Source: Aralia elata (lineage: Eukaryota; Streptophyta; Magnoliopsida; Apiales; Araliaceae). From it: 64,000 nt of DNA. Location of the stretch: NCBI GenBank assembly GCA_034770075.1, contig CM068383.1:10381778-10445777 (forward strand). The letters run 5' to 3'. Positions 32,492 to 44,923 of this stretch are shown here, piece after piece. The notes beneath the pieces are model-generated. The model saw nothing but the letters and a program-made list of their open reading frames with translations. It was not told the origin of the DNA and did no database searches. Position 1 is the stretch's first letter. Every line of letters starts with the position of its first letter. The position numbers were made by a program, and so were the translations under genes.

Positions 32492-34440
32492 ATGGTGAAT
32501 ACAGCTTTTAATGGAGGAGAAAGGTCGGTTGATTCTCATACCCCCACACGTAGGTCGGTCCTTGACCGACTCAGGTCGTCGACAAGGGAGAGGTTGAGGC
32601 CAAAGGGTTAACCTAGGGCGCCCCTGCAAGTCCAGTCTGCCCCGGTTCGTCGTCGCTTGTTTCATGCTAATCAGCAGACGCCAGAACCATCGACCCATAT
32701 GGCGGGTAATCCGGCCCAAACTCTTGTTTACTCCGGTGATAACACTGATCATGGGGACAAGCGACAATGGATCCTGAATCAATGTAGGACGAAAGATCAG
32801 GAGATAATAAAAGCCTTACGTCAGCAACAGCGTGAAATAACTGAGCATTTGGCTAGGATGGAAGGGGAAGAAGAGGTCTCTTCAAGCCGACCCCATGGTC
32901 GACAACATGTTTGTCGGAGCCAATCCAGGACAAATCGTTCGGATGATTCTGAACCAGTTCAGAGCAGGCACCATAGCCGCTCCCCAGTTCGGAGCAGGCA
33001 CCATAGCCGCTCCCCAACTCGGAGCAGGCATCATAGTCGCTCCCTAGTCCGTGGTAGGCACCGAAGCCGCTCGCAGGATGAGAGCAGGCTAAATAGTCGC
33101 TCCCAGATCCGCGGCAGGCGCCAGAGCACTTCGCGGCAGATGAGTAGGCGACAGATCCGCTCCCCGACCGTAGAAGGCAAAGAAGTCGCGCTCACAGGAC
33201 AGAAGCAGACCCATGAGCCGCACGCCAGACCGGAACAGGCGACTAGGTCGTTCCCGAGATAATGTTCTTGAGAAAAGGGGATCAGGACCGGATGGTAAGC
33301 CTAGGTCGCCACCCCGAAGGGAGGAGGCCGATCCCCTCGTTAGACGTTTGGCTGAGTTAGAAGAAAAACTAGCCGCAGTCGTTCAGGCCAAGGAGATGCC
33401 GAACGCCACTAACTCCCCTTTCACCAAGGAAATAGAGCAGGTAAAGGCAGACAAAACTAAGAAGATGCAGCCTTTGGAGTCTTATGATGGTACTGGAGAT
33501 CCCTATGATCATACCCATTGGTATAACCAGATAATGAATTATTATGATCATCCCGATGCAGCCAAGTGCCACATGTTTGTTACCACAATAAAACATGCAG
33601 CTCGGGAATGGGTGGCGTCCTTTCCCCCAAACTCTGTTGGATCGTGGCAAGACCTGAGTGATAAATTTCATGTGCGATTCGGGAGCAACAAAAAGAGAGG
33701 TAAGCTAACTACATCTCTGACACAGGTCAAGCAGAGATCGGGGGAAAGTTTGGGCGAGTATGTGAAAAGATTCCGTGAAATGGCTGGTACCATAACTAGT
33801 CTGAACGTACAACAAGCAGTCGGGTTCTTCACCACGGGTCTGGATGCCACGAAATCGAAAGATTTGTGGAAAGATCTCATCCTTAATCCGCCGATGGACT
33901 TGGCTGAAACTTATGGTCGAGCCGAAGGGCTCATCACAATAGAAGAAGCCTATAAGAGTTTAAATCCTCAAGATAGATCTGAGGAGAAATTAAAAGAGAG
34001 GGATAGGAACTGCATTCCTCGGCCTGATAATTAGCCGAAGCGTAACTTTTATAGTGGTGGTGCTTCGGGAAGTGGTCAGGGAGGGGTTAATTTTGGAAGT
34101 GGCAAACTATCTTTCCCGAAGAAGAATGTAAATAAGGTTTATACCCCTTTAACAAAGGGTCGAGCAAGGATTCTCGAAGAAATTAGAGATCAGCCCTCAT
34201 TTGAACCTTGCCCGACCACTACCCGGTCTCATAGGGGTAATCCTAACCGTTATTGTGAGTACCATCAAACCTCTGATCACGATACGGAGGATTGCTATAA
34301 CTTGAAAGACTTGATAGAGAAGAAAATCCAGAACGGCGAATTGGTACAGTATGTCGTGGGTCGGCAGGATTCTGGCTCGGATGGCTGAAGAGGGTTGAAT
34401 CATAATAGGCACATAGAAGCACCACCACCACCGAACCCCC
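32492..34440 (+). pseudogene. Gag of the Tat element
   Basis: The first ATG after the LTR is at 32492. A stop interrupts near codon 40 (about 32609), a long frame continues to 33262, and a one-base shift then moves the frame, which runs 33213-34034 and again past a stop to about 34388. The N-terminal half contains an arginine/serine-rich region with a 30-bp tandem period (32961-33140). The central part is the retrotransposon gag core (TKKMQPLESYDGTGDPYDH, HAAREWVASFPPNSVGSW, KQRSGESLGEYVKRF, VGFFTTGL). A zinc-binding-like motif (YCEYHQTSDHDTEDC, 34250-34300) and KDLIEKKIQNGEL close it. Gag would form the virus-like particle; this copy is disabled. Confidence 0.88.
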
Positions 34441-34972
34441 TCCACGAAACTGCGTTGATGTTATCACCGAGGGGACATTCGGAAAGAAAGTTAGGAAGAA
34501 GAGACGGGGACTGATGGATGCGATACTGTCGGTTTCAGAACGACATTTGGTGAAAGATCGACAATTTCCCAATACGGTGATATCTTTTACCGATGAGGAT
34601 TACCCAGTGGAGCCCATCGATCCACATGAAGGGGCATTGGCCATTACGGCGCAGGTCGGGTCGATGGACATGAAGCGTATAATGATCGATAATGGATCTT
34701 CGGTCGACATATTATATACTCATGCATACAATAAGTTAGACCTGAGGGGAGTAAGGATGGAGGTGGGTCAGGAATCCCCTTTGTATGGATTTAGTAATGA
34801 TCCAGTTTGGGTGGCTGGGACTGTTGAGCTCCCGATAATCTTCGGTACGGCACCGAGGCAGGTGGAGGTTAAAGTTAGATTTTTTGTGGTCCAAGTGGAT
34901 TCGGCCTACAACGCCATCTTGGGTACCCACTTTGGCGGCACTACAGACGGTCACTTCAATATGTCACTGTAA
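34441..34972 (+). pseudogene. Aspartic protease region of the Tat polyprotein
   Basis: The frame DAILSVSERHLVKDRQFPN leads into FTDEDYPVEPIDPHEGALAI and the catalytic triplet region RIMIDNGSSVDILY (34678-34715), followed by PLYGFSNDPVWVAGTVELP and VDSAYNAILG. The active-site triplet is D-N-G, as usual in this lineage. The frame breaks after AILG (near 34925), where a conserved GRxxL motif would follow. Confidence 0.85.
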
Positions 34973-35051
34973 GATGAAATTCCCGACTTTGGAAGGGGTC
35001 GGTGAGGTAAAGGGTGACTTGGACATGACGTGAAGGTGCTATCAAAATTCA

Positions 35052-36800
35052 TTGATATCTTCTGCAGTTGGGGTCAGCAAGCAAAAGCAAACGATGGCCA
35101 TAGAGGTCGAGCCATTCACTGAGGGAAGTACTGAACCCCTAGCTCTGCCAGCTAAAGAGACAGAAGAGGTAGAGCTGATCGTGGAAAAAGGTGATAAGTT
35201 GGTCAAAATAGGCTCGGGATTGGCAGAGCCATTTCAGACAAATTTAATAAAATTGCTTCGGGTATATGCAGACATTTTTGCTTGGGAACCTACTGATATG
35301 CCCGGAGTCGATAAATCGGTGGTTATCCATAAGTTATGTGTAGACCCATCTAAGAAGCCTATTCGACAGAAGAGAAGGATCTTTGCTCCGACAGGCAGAA
35401 GATTATTGATGATGAAATTGCCAAACTGCTGAAAGCTGACTTCATCTATGAGATTGATTATCCAGAGTGGTTAGCAAATGTGGTCTTGGTGCAGAAGCAG
35501 AACGGTAAATGGCGAGTCTGTATAGACTACACCGACTTGAATAAGGCTTGTCCGAAGGACTTCTACCCTCTCCCGCACATTGACCAGTTGATCGATGCTA
35601 CCTCCGGGTTTGACATGCTTAGATTCATGGATGCTTTTTCGGGATACCACCAGATTTCTATGGATAAGAAGGACATCCCGAAGACAGCATTCATTACGCA
35701 TCGGGCAATATACACTTATAAGAAAATGACGTTTGGATTGCTGAATGCGGGGGCCACCTATAAAAGGATGATGAACTATGTGTTCGCAAAGTTATTGGGC
35801 CGAAGCATGGAGGTATATGTGGACGATATGATCGTTAAAAGCATGGGAGTTCAGGACCATCTGGATGATTTGGAGAACTGCTTTGACACGGTAAGAAAGT
35901 ATAAGCTTCGGCTGAACCCGACCAAGTGTACTTTTGGTCTCGGTCCTGGCAAGATTCTTGGGTATCTGCTCAGCAAGAGAGGGATTGAAGCCAACCCAGA
36001 AAAAATCAAAGCTATTCTGGACATGAAGTCTCCACAGTCTTTTAAAGACGTTCAGCGATTGACCGGCAGGATTGCGGCACTTCGGAGATTCATGTCAAAA
36101 TTAGCTGAACGGTGTTTACCCTTCTTCAATACTCTGAAAGGACCTAAGAATGAGAAGACCTTCCAGTGGACTTCAGAGTGTGAAGATGCATTCCAAAGGA
36201 TTAAAAGGTATTTATCCTCAGCTCCGCTTTTGGTAAAACCTATCCCTTCGGAACCCTTATATCTGTATCTGGCGGCGAGTTCAATAGCAGTAGGAGCGGT
36301 TTCAGTTCGGGAGATAGGGGGCAGGTAGTGCCCAGTCTATTATGTCAGCCACGTACTTCGGGATACAGAAACCAGATATCCCAACTTGGAAAAATTTGCC
36401 TATGCACTCATAATAGCCAGCAGAAAGCTGAGGCATTATTTTCAGGGGAGATTAGTGGTAATATACACAAATCAACCTTTGAAGAAGGTCATGAACAAGC
36501 CAGACATGTCAGGGCGTCTTTCGGCCTGGGCGATGGAATTGACTCAGTTCGTCCTGGAGTACCATCCTCGAATGGCAATAAAGGGTCAGGCGTTAGCCGA
36601 CTTTATGGTGGAATGTTCGTTTATCGAACCTGACATAGATTCTCCTGGTTTGACTGTGGGTTCGGTATCGGATTCTCAGATGGATCACACTTCGTGGACG
36701 CTTTATGTGGATGGCTCCTCGACTTCAGATGTTAGTGGAACAGGAGTTATTTTGACAAGCCTAGAGGAATTTAAGGTCCAGCAGGCTATTTGCTTTGGGT
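35052..36800 (+). pseudogene. Reverse transcriptase and RNase H of the Tat element
   Basis: The frame at 35052-35432 carries the linker before RT (AWEPTDMPGVDKSV). A shift near 35390 moves to the frame 35480-36328 and beyond, with GKWRVCIDYTDLNKACPKD, RFMDAFSGYHQI, MTFGLLNAGATYKRMM and the catalytic box EVYVDDMIV, in which the paired aspartates are intact. RNase H follows in degenerate form (LYLYLAASSIAVGAV), then a stop at 36328, then in the same frame YPNLEKFAYALIIASRKLR and HPRMAIKGQALADFM. Degenerate first RNase H domains are normal in Tat elements. Confidence 0.9.
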
Positions 36801-38387
36801 TTAGGCGACCAATAACGAAGTAGAATACGAAGTCATTTTGGCCGGATTGCGGTTGGCGAGAAGTCCGGAAGTACGACACTTGGTCATTTTTAGCGATTCC
36901 CAACTAGTAGTTAAGCAGATATCAGGGGAGTATGAGGCTCGGGGGGATAGAATGACGAAGTATTTGGCCGCAGTTAAAGACCAACTGCATTATTTTGGGT
37001 CGCATAGCATACAAGGAGTTGATCGGGAGAACAACACCATAGCCGATGTGTTAGCAAGATTGGCAACAACAGAGGCTACTTCTTTAAACGGGTCGATATA
37101 TCTGGAGGTTTTGTGTGACCCGAGTATTCAGAGATCAGAAGTGTTCCCGATAGAACGAATGGACTGTTGGCTCACGTCATACATTACGTATCTGGCCGAT
37201 GGTGTCCTTCCTTCGGATCAGATGCAAGCAAAAAAGATCAAACACCAAAGCTCCTTCTTCATCTTGATCGATGGAGACTTATACCGAAGAGCATTTTCTT
37301 CGCCGTTGCAAAAGTATTTGACTCCTTCCGAAGCAGATTACGCACTTAGAGAGGTTCATAAAGGGATATGTGGAGATCACATGGGCGCTAAAGCACTGGC
37401 TTATAAGATTTTAAGGCAGGGTTACTACTGGCCGACCATCTTCCAGGAAGCTAAGGAATATGTGAAGAAGTGCCCCAAGTGTCAGTTGAATGGAACAATT
37501 CCTCATCAACCTCCCGAAGAGCTGTTCTCGGTCTTGTCACCGATTCCGTTTGCGATGTGGGGGATTGATATTTTAGGACCGTTGCCGAGGGCTAGGAGGC
37601 AGGTCAGTTTTGTCGTGGTAATAATCGATTATATGACTAAATGGGTAGAAGACAAACCTTTCTGAACGATCACGGAACAGGAGTGTTTAAAATTTTTCAA
37701 AGAATTTGTGGTCTATTGCTTCGGGATTCTGATGGTGCTCGTTTCGGATAACGAAAGGCAGTTTGTAGGTTCAAAATTTGAAGGATTTCTCTCAAATTTG
37801 GTAATTCAGCACCGAAAAACTTCAATAGCTCATCCTCAGTCAAACTGGCATGTAGAAGTCACCAATAGAACCCTTCTCAATGGTATAAAAAGGAGACTGG
37901 ACGAAACCAAAGGAAGATGGCCTGAAGAATTGCTTAGTGTGTTGTGGGTTTATCGGACGACAACTAGAACGACAACGGGTGACTTGCTTATGGGACCGAT
38001 GCCCTTGTCCTAGTTGAGATCGGGTCTCCATCGCTTCGGGTCAGTCAGTATCAGGAGCTATATAACGACGAAGGACTTCGCCTTAACCTAGATCTGTTAG
38101 ATGAGGTTCGGGAGTCAGCAGTAATAAAGTTAGCAGCTTACCAAAGGAGGACCGCCAAGCATTACAACAAAGAGGTTAAACTTAGAAGATTCGAAGTTGA
38201 CGATCTAGTGCTTCGGGAAGCAGCTGCATCTACCCCCCAGAATTCGGGCAAACTTATGCCGAATTGGGAAGGACCCTATGAAGTCGTTGAGGTACCTAAG
38301 CCAGGAACTTAGCGGCTTTGGCCTATGGATGGTTCGGATATTAAGAATACATGGCATGCTGGGAGACTTATGAGATATTATCAGTAA
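36640..38387 (+). pseudogene. Archaeal-type RNase H and integrase of the Tat element
   Basis: The second RNase H begins WTLYVDGSSTSDVSGTGVIL (36690-36750), shifts frame near 36810, and continues LAGLRLARSPEVRHLVIFSDSQLVV. The integrase His2Cys2 finger is HKGICGDHMGAKA...CPKCQ (37350-37485), and the core has GIDILGPLPRARR, then after a TGA at 37663 VSDNERQF and HVEVTNRTLL, so the three acidic residues D, D and E are present. After another frame change near 38010 the C-terminal region reads ESAVIKLAAYQRRTAKHYN and ends with LMRYYQ-stop at 38387. There are at least two stops and two frameshifts. Confidence 0.88.
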
Positions 38388-40651
38388 GTCATGTTATTTT
38401 TTATTTCCGATGACGTAAATTTGTGTGTTTATCAGTATGAAATGATATCAGTTTGTATGGTTGAAAGCTTCGAACTATTTCATTTAATATTCAATGTTGT
38501 TACAAATTGTACTTTTTACATTCGGAGTTGAAAGAGTAAACAAAAACTAAAGATTCTAAGAGGTCTGTGATGGAGGTGGATTTTCGGCTTCTTCTTCATC
38601 ATCCGAAGAGTCGAGAATAGAGATGTCCAACCCAGCTGCCTTCATCTTCTCCTTGATCTTCTCCTTATGGCTTTGGTAGCCTTCGAAAAATTAAAGGATG
38701 ACCTTGTCCGCCAGCTCGGGAGACTCATTGTATTCCTTGATTATTTGGAGCTTGATCTCTTCGGTCATCGGCGACCCTTGGTTCTTAAGATCGGCATGTT
38801 CTTTTTCCAAGGCGTTGTGGGTCTGGATTAGGTCTTTCAGTTTAAAGTGCGCCTTCTCCATCTGTCCTTCAAGGGCAGCTATCGGCTTCTTCTGGTTGGC
38901 GTCATTTTTCTTCAACAAAACTCGCTCCTCCATAGTCGGTCATTCTGTTTCTCATGTTCGACAATTTCAGACTGAATAATGCTTATCTAATTCCGAAGCT
39001 GATAGTTCTCTCGGCTGGCTTCGGTGAGTTTGTTTTGAGCACCGACATGAAGATATTTCTCTTTCTCAAGATCGGACTCTAAAGTTTGGATGTCGCCTTT
39101 GAGGAATGTGTTTTCTGCTGCAATCTCCTTATTCTTTCTTGATAGTTGGATCAGCGACGGAAGAGATCTGGCAAAAACTGAATTGGCCTGTAAAAAGCTC
39201 TGTGGGTCAGAGGAGGAGACCAAGTATAAAAGTAGCGTAAAATGGGAGTACAGAACAAGAGCTACCTAGAATTGAAGCCTGGTGAAGTCTTCCAGGTAGT
39301 GGTCTGGAGAATAGTTTTTGAATCAATCGTTGTCGGCCGGCAGGACGAAACGATCAAGGAGGTCGTAGGGAAATGGATCCGACGAACTCTGGGGCCATAA
39401 AGTTTGGGGTTTGGGCATATTGCTGGATGAAGGGTTTGAAGATGGGAGTTCGGATTGAAGTGGATTAACCCGTTGGTCCGAGGCAGGGGGAGGAGGTGCC
39501 GAAGAGGAAGATGTTTCTTTACGAGGCTTTTTCGCGAGAGGTTCCAACGTTTCCTCTTAGATTTCTTCCTCAGTAATGATCTCTAAGGTGAACGGATCGG
39601 AATTTGGTGTCGGCAGGGATGGTATGGGTTTGGTTGGATTCTTTTTGCGTAGCTATTTCTTCTTCATCAAGGTCATCTTCTCCGACCTGCTCATCTCCAA
39701 AGTACTCTTTTGGGACGATCGGATCATGGAGATGGTTGTTATCAGTTGGGCAGCGATTGGCTATGAGGTTAAGAGTCTTGGATCGGGATCGGGATCGGGA
39801 TCGGCTTCACCTTCAGCGAAAGCAGGATTGCTGTGTAAACTTGGGGTGCGGCCTATGTCAGCTGGCGCGGTCAGTTTGATAAGCGACACTGAAAAATGAA
39901 TGATTCAAGTCAATATATTTTGAAAGGGGGTCTTTAAGTACGGTAAAAATTTATATAAAGGATTCGGAACTTACGCCCGTGATTGTACAACCACGTCTAG
40001 TTGCCAAGAAGCTCGAAGTCCCACTCTTTATCGGGCATCTTACTGACGAATTGTTTGAATTCGTCCAGTTGATTGGGCGGGAACCCTTTGATATTGTTGG
40101 TATTTTTGGAGAAGCTGATCCAATCAGAGATCAGGTGGGTGTCGGGACCTTTGATGTAGAACTAGTGGGAATGTCATCCTTTGTTACTGGTAGGGGTTTT
40201 CATCAAAGATCGTTTTTGGGCCCCTTTAACAGGTAACTTGCTGATCTGCCGAAATCCTGATTCTCTTGATCGGATCACGGTGAATAGAGCAAAAAAGAAG
40301 TCTAGGGTCGGTTCAACCTTACAATCATGGCATAATGCTATGAAATAAACCAAGTGAATGAAGGAGTTGGGGACGAGTTGGGCGAGTCCGACCCCGACGA
40401 CGCTGAGGAAAGTTAGGATGAAGGGATGAAGAGGAAATCGAAGCCCATACTTCAGGGCTTGGGAAGGGACGGCAGTCCAACCATCGGGCCGGCGGTACAT
40501 CTTCTCGTACAGATTGGTTGTGCGTATCTCATAGGTTATGGGGATATGGTATTGTTCGCGAATAGCGATAAGGTCCTGGGTTCCGATGGAGGATTTGGTG
40601 TTAATATGGATATAGATTTTATCTGACGAATATTCCTCTAGAATTTTCATA

Positions 40652-43600
40652 GTTTCTGTGACAATCAGAAGTTTTCAGAAATTATTAATAAATAAAATAT
40701 ATTGAATTATATATTTTATTTAATTTATTTATTATGATATGCTGAGTTTGACTGTATAAATGTATGTGTGCTGTGAATTATGTGAAATTTTGTGTGTGAA
40801 TATTTAAATGTTTAAATAAATGTAAAGAATATGCATGTATTTGAAAAGTTATATAAGTTATATTTAATGGTAAATAAAACTATTAAATATATTCGTTTGA
40901 ATTAGCCGCGTTATTAAATGAGTAACATTAATTCACTAATTGAAAGTTAGTGAGTTAAAATGTTTGTTTTAATTAATTAAATAATGAAATTAATAATGAT
41001 AGTTATATTTATGTTATAATAATGGAATAACATTTAATATTATTTCAAATGAATGTATATTAATAATATGAGGTGCAATATATATATTATATGTATATTG
41101 GCATCAAGTTTGTGAATAACATTTATGTTGTGAATAAAGGATAAAATATATTAAATTATATATTTTATAAATTGTTGAAAATAATTTATGGAACGAAAGA
41201 TATTTAATTTTAATTAGCTGAATATATTAAATTATAATAAACTGCTAGAAAACAATTTAATGAGATGATTAATTTTAATTATACAAAATTAGTTGTATAT
41301 ATTAAATAAGTGAATTAAAATAATTAATTTAATATTAATTATTTTAATATAGTTGGTTCATTGCATTAAATGTGTTATTTCATTTAATATATTAATTCCA
41401 TTTTTATTGGAAGAAGTATGTAATTATAATATATTAATTATTATGTGTATTATAAATTATAATGTATGTAAAATGTGTAATATATGTAATATTATATATA
41501 TTATATATATATATACGTAAATATGTACTGTAACATTAGTATGTTATATATGTATATATATTATATCCTAATGCATGTATACTAATTAAACCAAAAGAGT
41601 TGCTGACTATTGTCTAATACAAGCTGGAGGTGTACTGCATATAATATTCCTAGACCTCTTAGACTAATTACCAGGCAAAGCTAAGCTAGACTATGTCTGA
41701 TGAATAATGAAAGCTAGGAATTTATAAACTAGCTTAAAACACATATCAACCCTTCCTTGTTCATTTTCTTCCGTCCCAGTCAAAATCCAAGCTTAGTTCA
41801 CTGCACCCATATTACCAACAAGAAATCTTACAAAATAAACAAGGAATTGGAGTTGTGGACTGAAACTAAAGAAAACTTAACAGAGAGCAGGAACTTATAA
41901 TCAAGCAAGCTAAAGGTATTGTAAATTATCCTTGCTATGTTTTTAGTTAAGAATGCCAAGCATGAACGAAACTTAATTATACTTTAAAATTGATTGTGTA
42001 TGAACCTGTTGTTGGTTGAATTAGAATCAAGGAGATAGGTTTGGGTTGTGCGGCGATATAAGGGGGCTGAAATGGGAATGATAGCTTAGTTAAATGGTCA
42101 TGAAGTGAGTGGACCAAAACAATGCACACAAGGTATTTGTTAAAAGTCCTATATGGTCTGTTTTGGTTAAAAAGTTAATATTTACCAAATCTGAAGCTAA
42201 GGTACAATATATTTTCATTTTGTGATGATAAATATAGAGTTTTGACATAGCCCATGAAAGCGAATAATAATTTTAAACCAAAATGAAACATTGGAATTTC
42301 GGTTTTCGTTTTGTGCCAAGCCATTTGTGTGAACACCTGTTTTGGGCAGCCTAGAGAGTCCAAATTAGGAAGTTTATTAATTTATAATATAATCTTATAT
42401 TGATATATATAACATATTTTAATTTTGTCGTAAATCAGGTATATGAGCTTAAAAAATCATAAAATCGAGAAATGAGAAGGTTAAAAAGAGCTGCTGCCAC
42501 GGCAGCTGCAGTGCTCGTGTTTGGGCCATGGCTGGGAACTCCCTTGGATTTTTAGTCAACACTGTTAAATTGCATAAGTTGTCCAGTTAATAGGTTTGAA
42601 GAATTGGAGCGTATCACCTACATAATAGCTAGAATTTAATGTAAACGAATTAGAAGTTATGAGTTCGCGAACTAGCGGCGGGGCAAAGAAGGCCGTTGCC
42701 TGTGCAGCAGCTGCATGCACAGCAATGTGCAGCAGCGTGCGTGCACAGCAGGCCAACTTTAGCAGCAGCAGTAGCGTAGCTGCGTCGGCATGGGTGGGGA
42801 GGCTGTTGGCTGTGTGTGGAAGCAGTGCATAGCAGCCCAGCGCGCGCAGCGTGCCCATTATGCAGCAAGTCAGCAGCCCGCGCCACAGCAGCCCATGGCG
42901 AATGAACCATGCAGCGCACCCATGGCGAACGAACCATGCAGCGCACCCATAGCGAACGAGCCACCAACAGCAACGCTCGACGAACGAGCCAGCAACAGCA
43001 GCTTGGCTTAGCTGAGTTTGTTGATGTTAAAACTCACAGCCCAGTTAGTAGTAGAATTAATTAACCAACAAACCGCTATGACTACTTTACCCAAACTAAT
43101 TTTCAGGGATTAATTCGCCAATTACCCACTAAGTTAGTTTCTTAATTCCAAACACAATGAATGTATAGAATTTATAATGAAGTATAAATTATTAAAACTA
43201 ACAAACATACGCGGTTAAAACTTAGAATTATTAAACCAAATAAGAAGTGACAATTACTTAAGTGGGTTGTTAGCATGCTAATAACCACGCAAGTAGCAGC
43301 ACATGGCTGCTATATTAATATTGGGGCGAACTAGTTTGGCTTCAAGAGATAGTTTGAAAAAGTTAACCATAAGGTTTGGCTTAAACTTTCCTAAACAAAC
43401 AAATATATGAAATCTATACTAAAGATACAATTCAATATAATTGAATATTAATATAAAGGATAAAGTTTTGAAAAGTGTATGTGTAGTGAATTTAAGGGGG
43501 CTGTTTAAGCATTTTGTAAAACGTGTTAAGTTTTAACACTAAAGCTTATAAGAATAAATCTATTAAAATGAGTTGGTAACTACAACTACGCCCAATACAC

Positions 43601-44923
43601 AAAATAAGCTATTAGTTCATCTTGAATACCTAAGTTAGGTGTTGAAGAGGATGGAATAACCATGTATTTAAATTACAAATGGTTTATAAACTACAATTGT
43701 GAGGTATTCACGAACTAAAATCACGTCAAAGTTTATTAAAGCAATAAATGTCTATCGAAAGCAAAAGAGTAAGTATTTCTTGAATACGAATATAAGATTT
43801 TCTTTTCAAAACATAAGAATAAAACTAATGATAGGGCCAACATAGATATTTAATATATCACTATACAAGTTATGTGTTATGGATATATGGCTAATATATT
43901 CATATATGTGACTATGTTTGTATAGGATCTGTGCAAGAAAGATAAACTGAACCTTATTACAATAGTCACCAAACAAGGCAAGTATCCTGATCTTGTTTAT
44001 TTTTGAGCAATTATCTCAATTTCGTTATCTTCAAACAAGTTCACTTACCTTGAGCAAATGTTTCGCGATCATATATGAATAATATAATGTTATATAATTT
44101 TATTCCAATCAGCTGTTTGTTCTAGCTAGACCTCAGATTTAACTATTTCAATTCTTTCATACTAAGTCTTGAAATCGTTCCAGAATTTATAAAGCTGTTC
44201 ATCCTGTTTGCTTTTGGGTTGAACTTCAAACTGAGTAGAACATCCCTAACTTGGGAACATTTTATATTGCGTCCTGGGGACGGTGACGATGGACACAAGT
44301 GTTGTTCTAATAGATAGTATTGATCAATACAGGGCATAACGGGCTGATCACCCACCGTGCCCGTAAGACCAGACGGTTCACAGATGAATTTCTGATAGAA
44401 CCTTTTCAAGAAAAGAAAAATAAACGTTCATGGTCTTGTGACCACTCAGTATCAGAATTCTGTATATCATTTCAAGAATATAAATGAGTTATACTGTCGT
44501 TTAAGAATCGTTCATTTGCTTTATGATATTTATTCTGCTATCAAAGCATATCTCAAAGAGAACATTTATTTCTTGATATACGTGTTTATCAATTATTATT
44601 ACTTGCTGAGCAATCAAATGCTCATTCTTGCTTTGAATATAAATGTTTTCAGCTAAGCCAGAACACATAGAAGGGTCCGGAAAGGATAAAGGCAAGGGAA
44701 AGCTACAGGAGTAGTTATAAATGGCTGTTGTAATAGATAGACTTTTGTTTTAAAAATACAATATCTATCATGTAATAAAGATACTAAAGGTCTTCGTACC
44801 TGGGATAGATACCTCTGATATAATAATTATTATTATCTTTTATTATAAGCAGTTTGTATGAATAGTATCGTGTAGCACCAAGTACGGGTTTTAAGTACCC
44901 GGATTTGGGGGCGCCACAGTTTC
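40652..44923 (-). mobile_element. 4.26-kb solo LTR (chromovirus/Tekay-like) nested in the Tat element
   Basis: The LTR spans 40657-44918, starts TGTGACAATC and ends GGCGCCACA, and is flanked by exact GTTTC duplications at 40652-40656 and 44919-44923. Its reverse complement starts TGTGGCGCCCCCAAAT and continues with phrases shared with the LTR fragment at 17787, so it is inserted opposite to that copy. No protein domain is visible; the frames inside are short and unrelated to anything I recognise. The middle contains a GC-rich, CAG-rich block (42485-43010). The interrupted sequence on both sides belongs to the antisense gene. Confidence 0.88.
42892..42962. repeat. 27-bp tandem repeat inside the solo LTR
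   Basis: There are 2.6 copies of a unit starting CCCATGGCGAA and ending GCAGCGCA, at 42892, 42919 and 42946 (the last partial). It lies in a longer GCAGCA-rich, low-complexity block. Confidence 0.85.

Noticed and set aside
34197..34954. Minus-strand open frames opposite gag and protease
   Set aside because: They mirror well-recognised sense domains and show no family motifs of their own.
42565..43011. Ala- and Ser-rich frames on both strands in the solo LTR
   Set aside because: They come from GCAGCA-type low-complexity repeats; all frames are open because stop codons are rare in such repeats.
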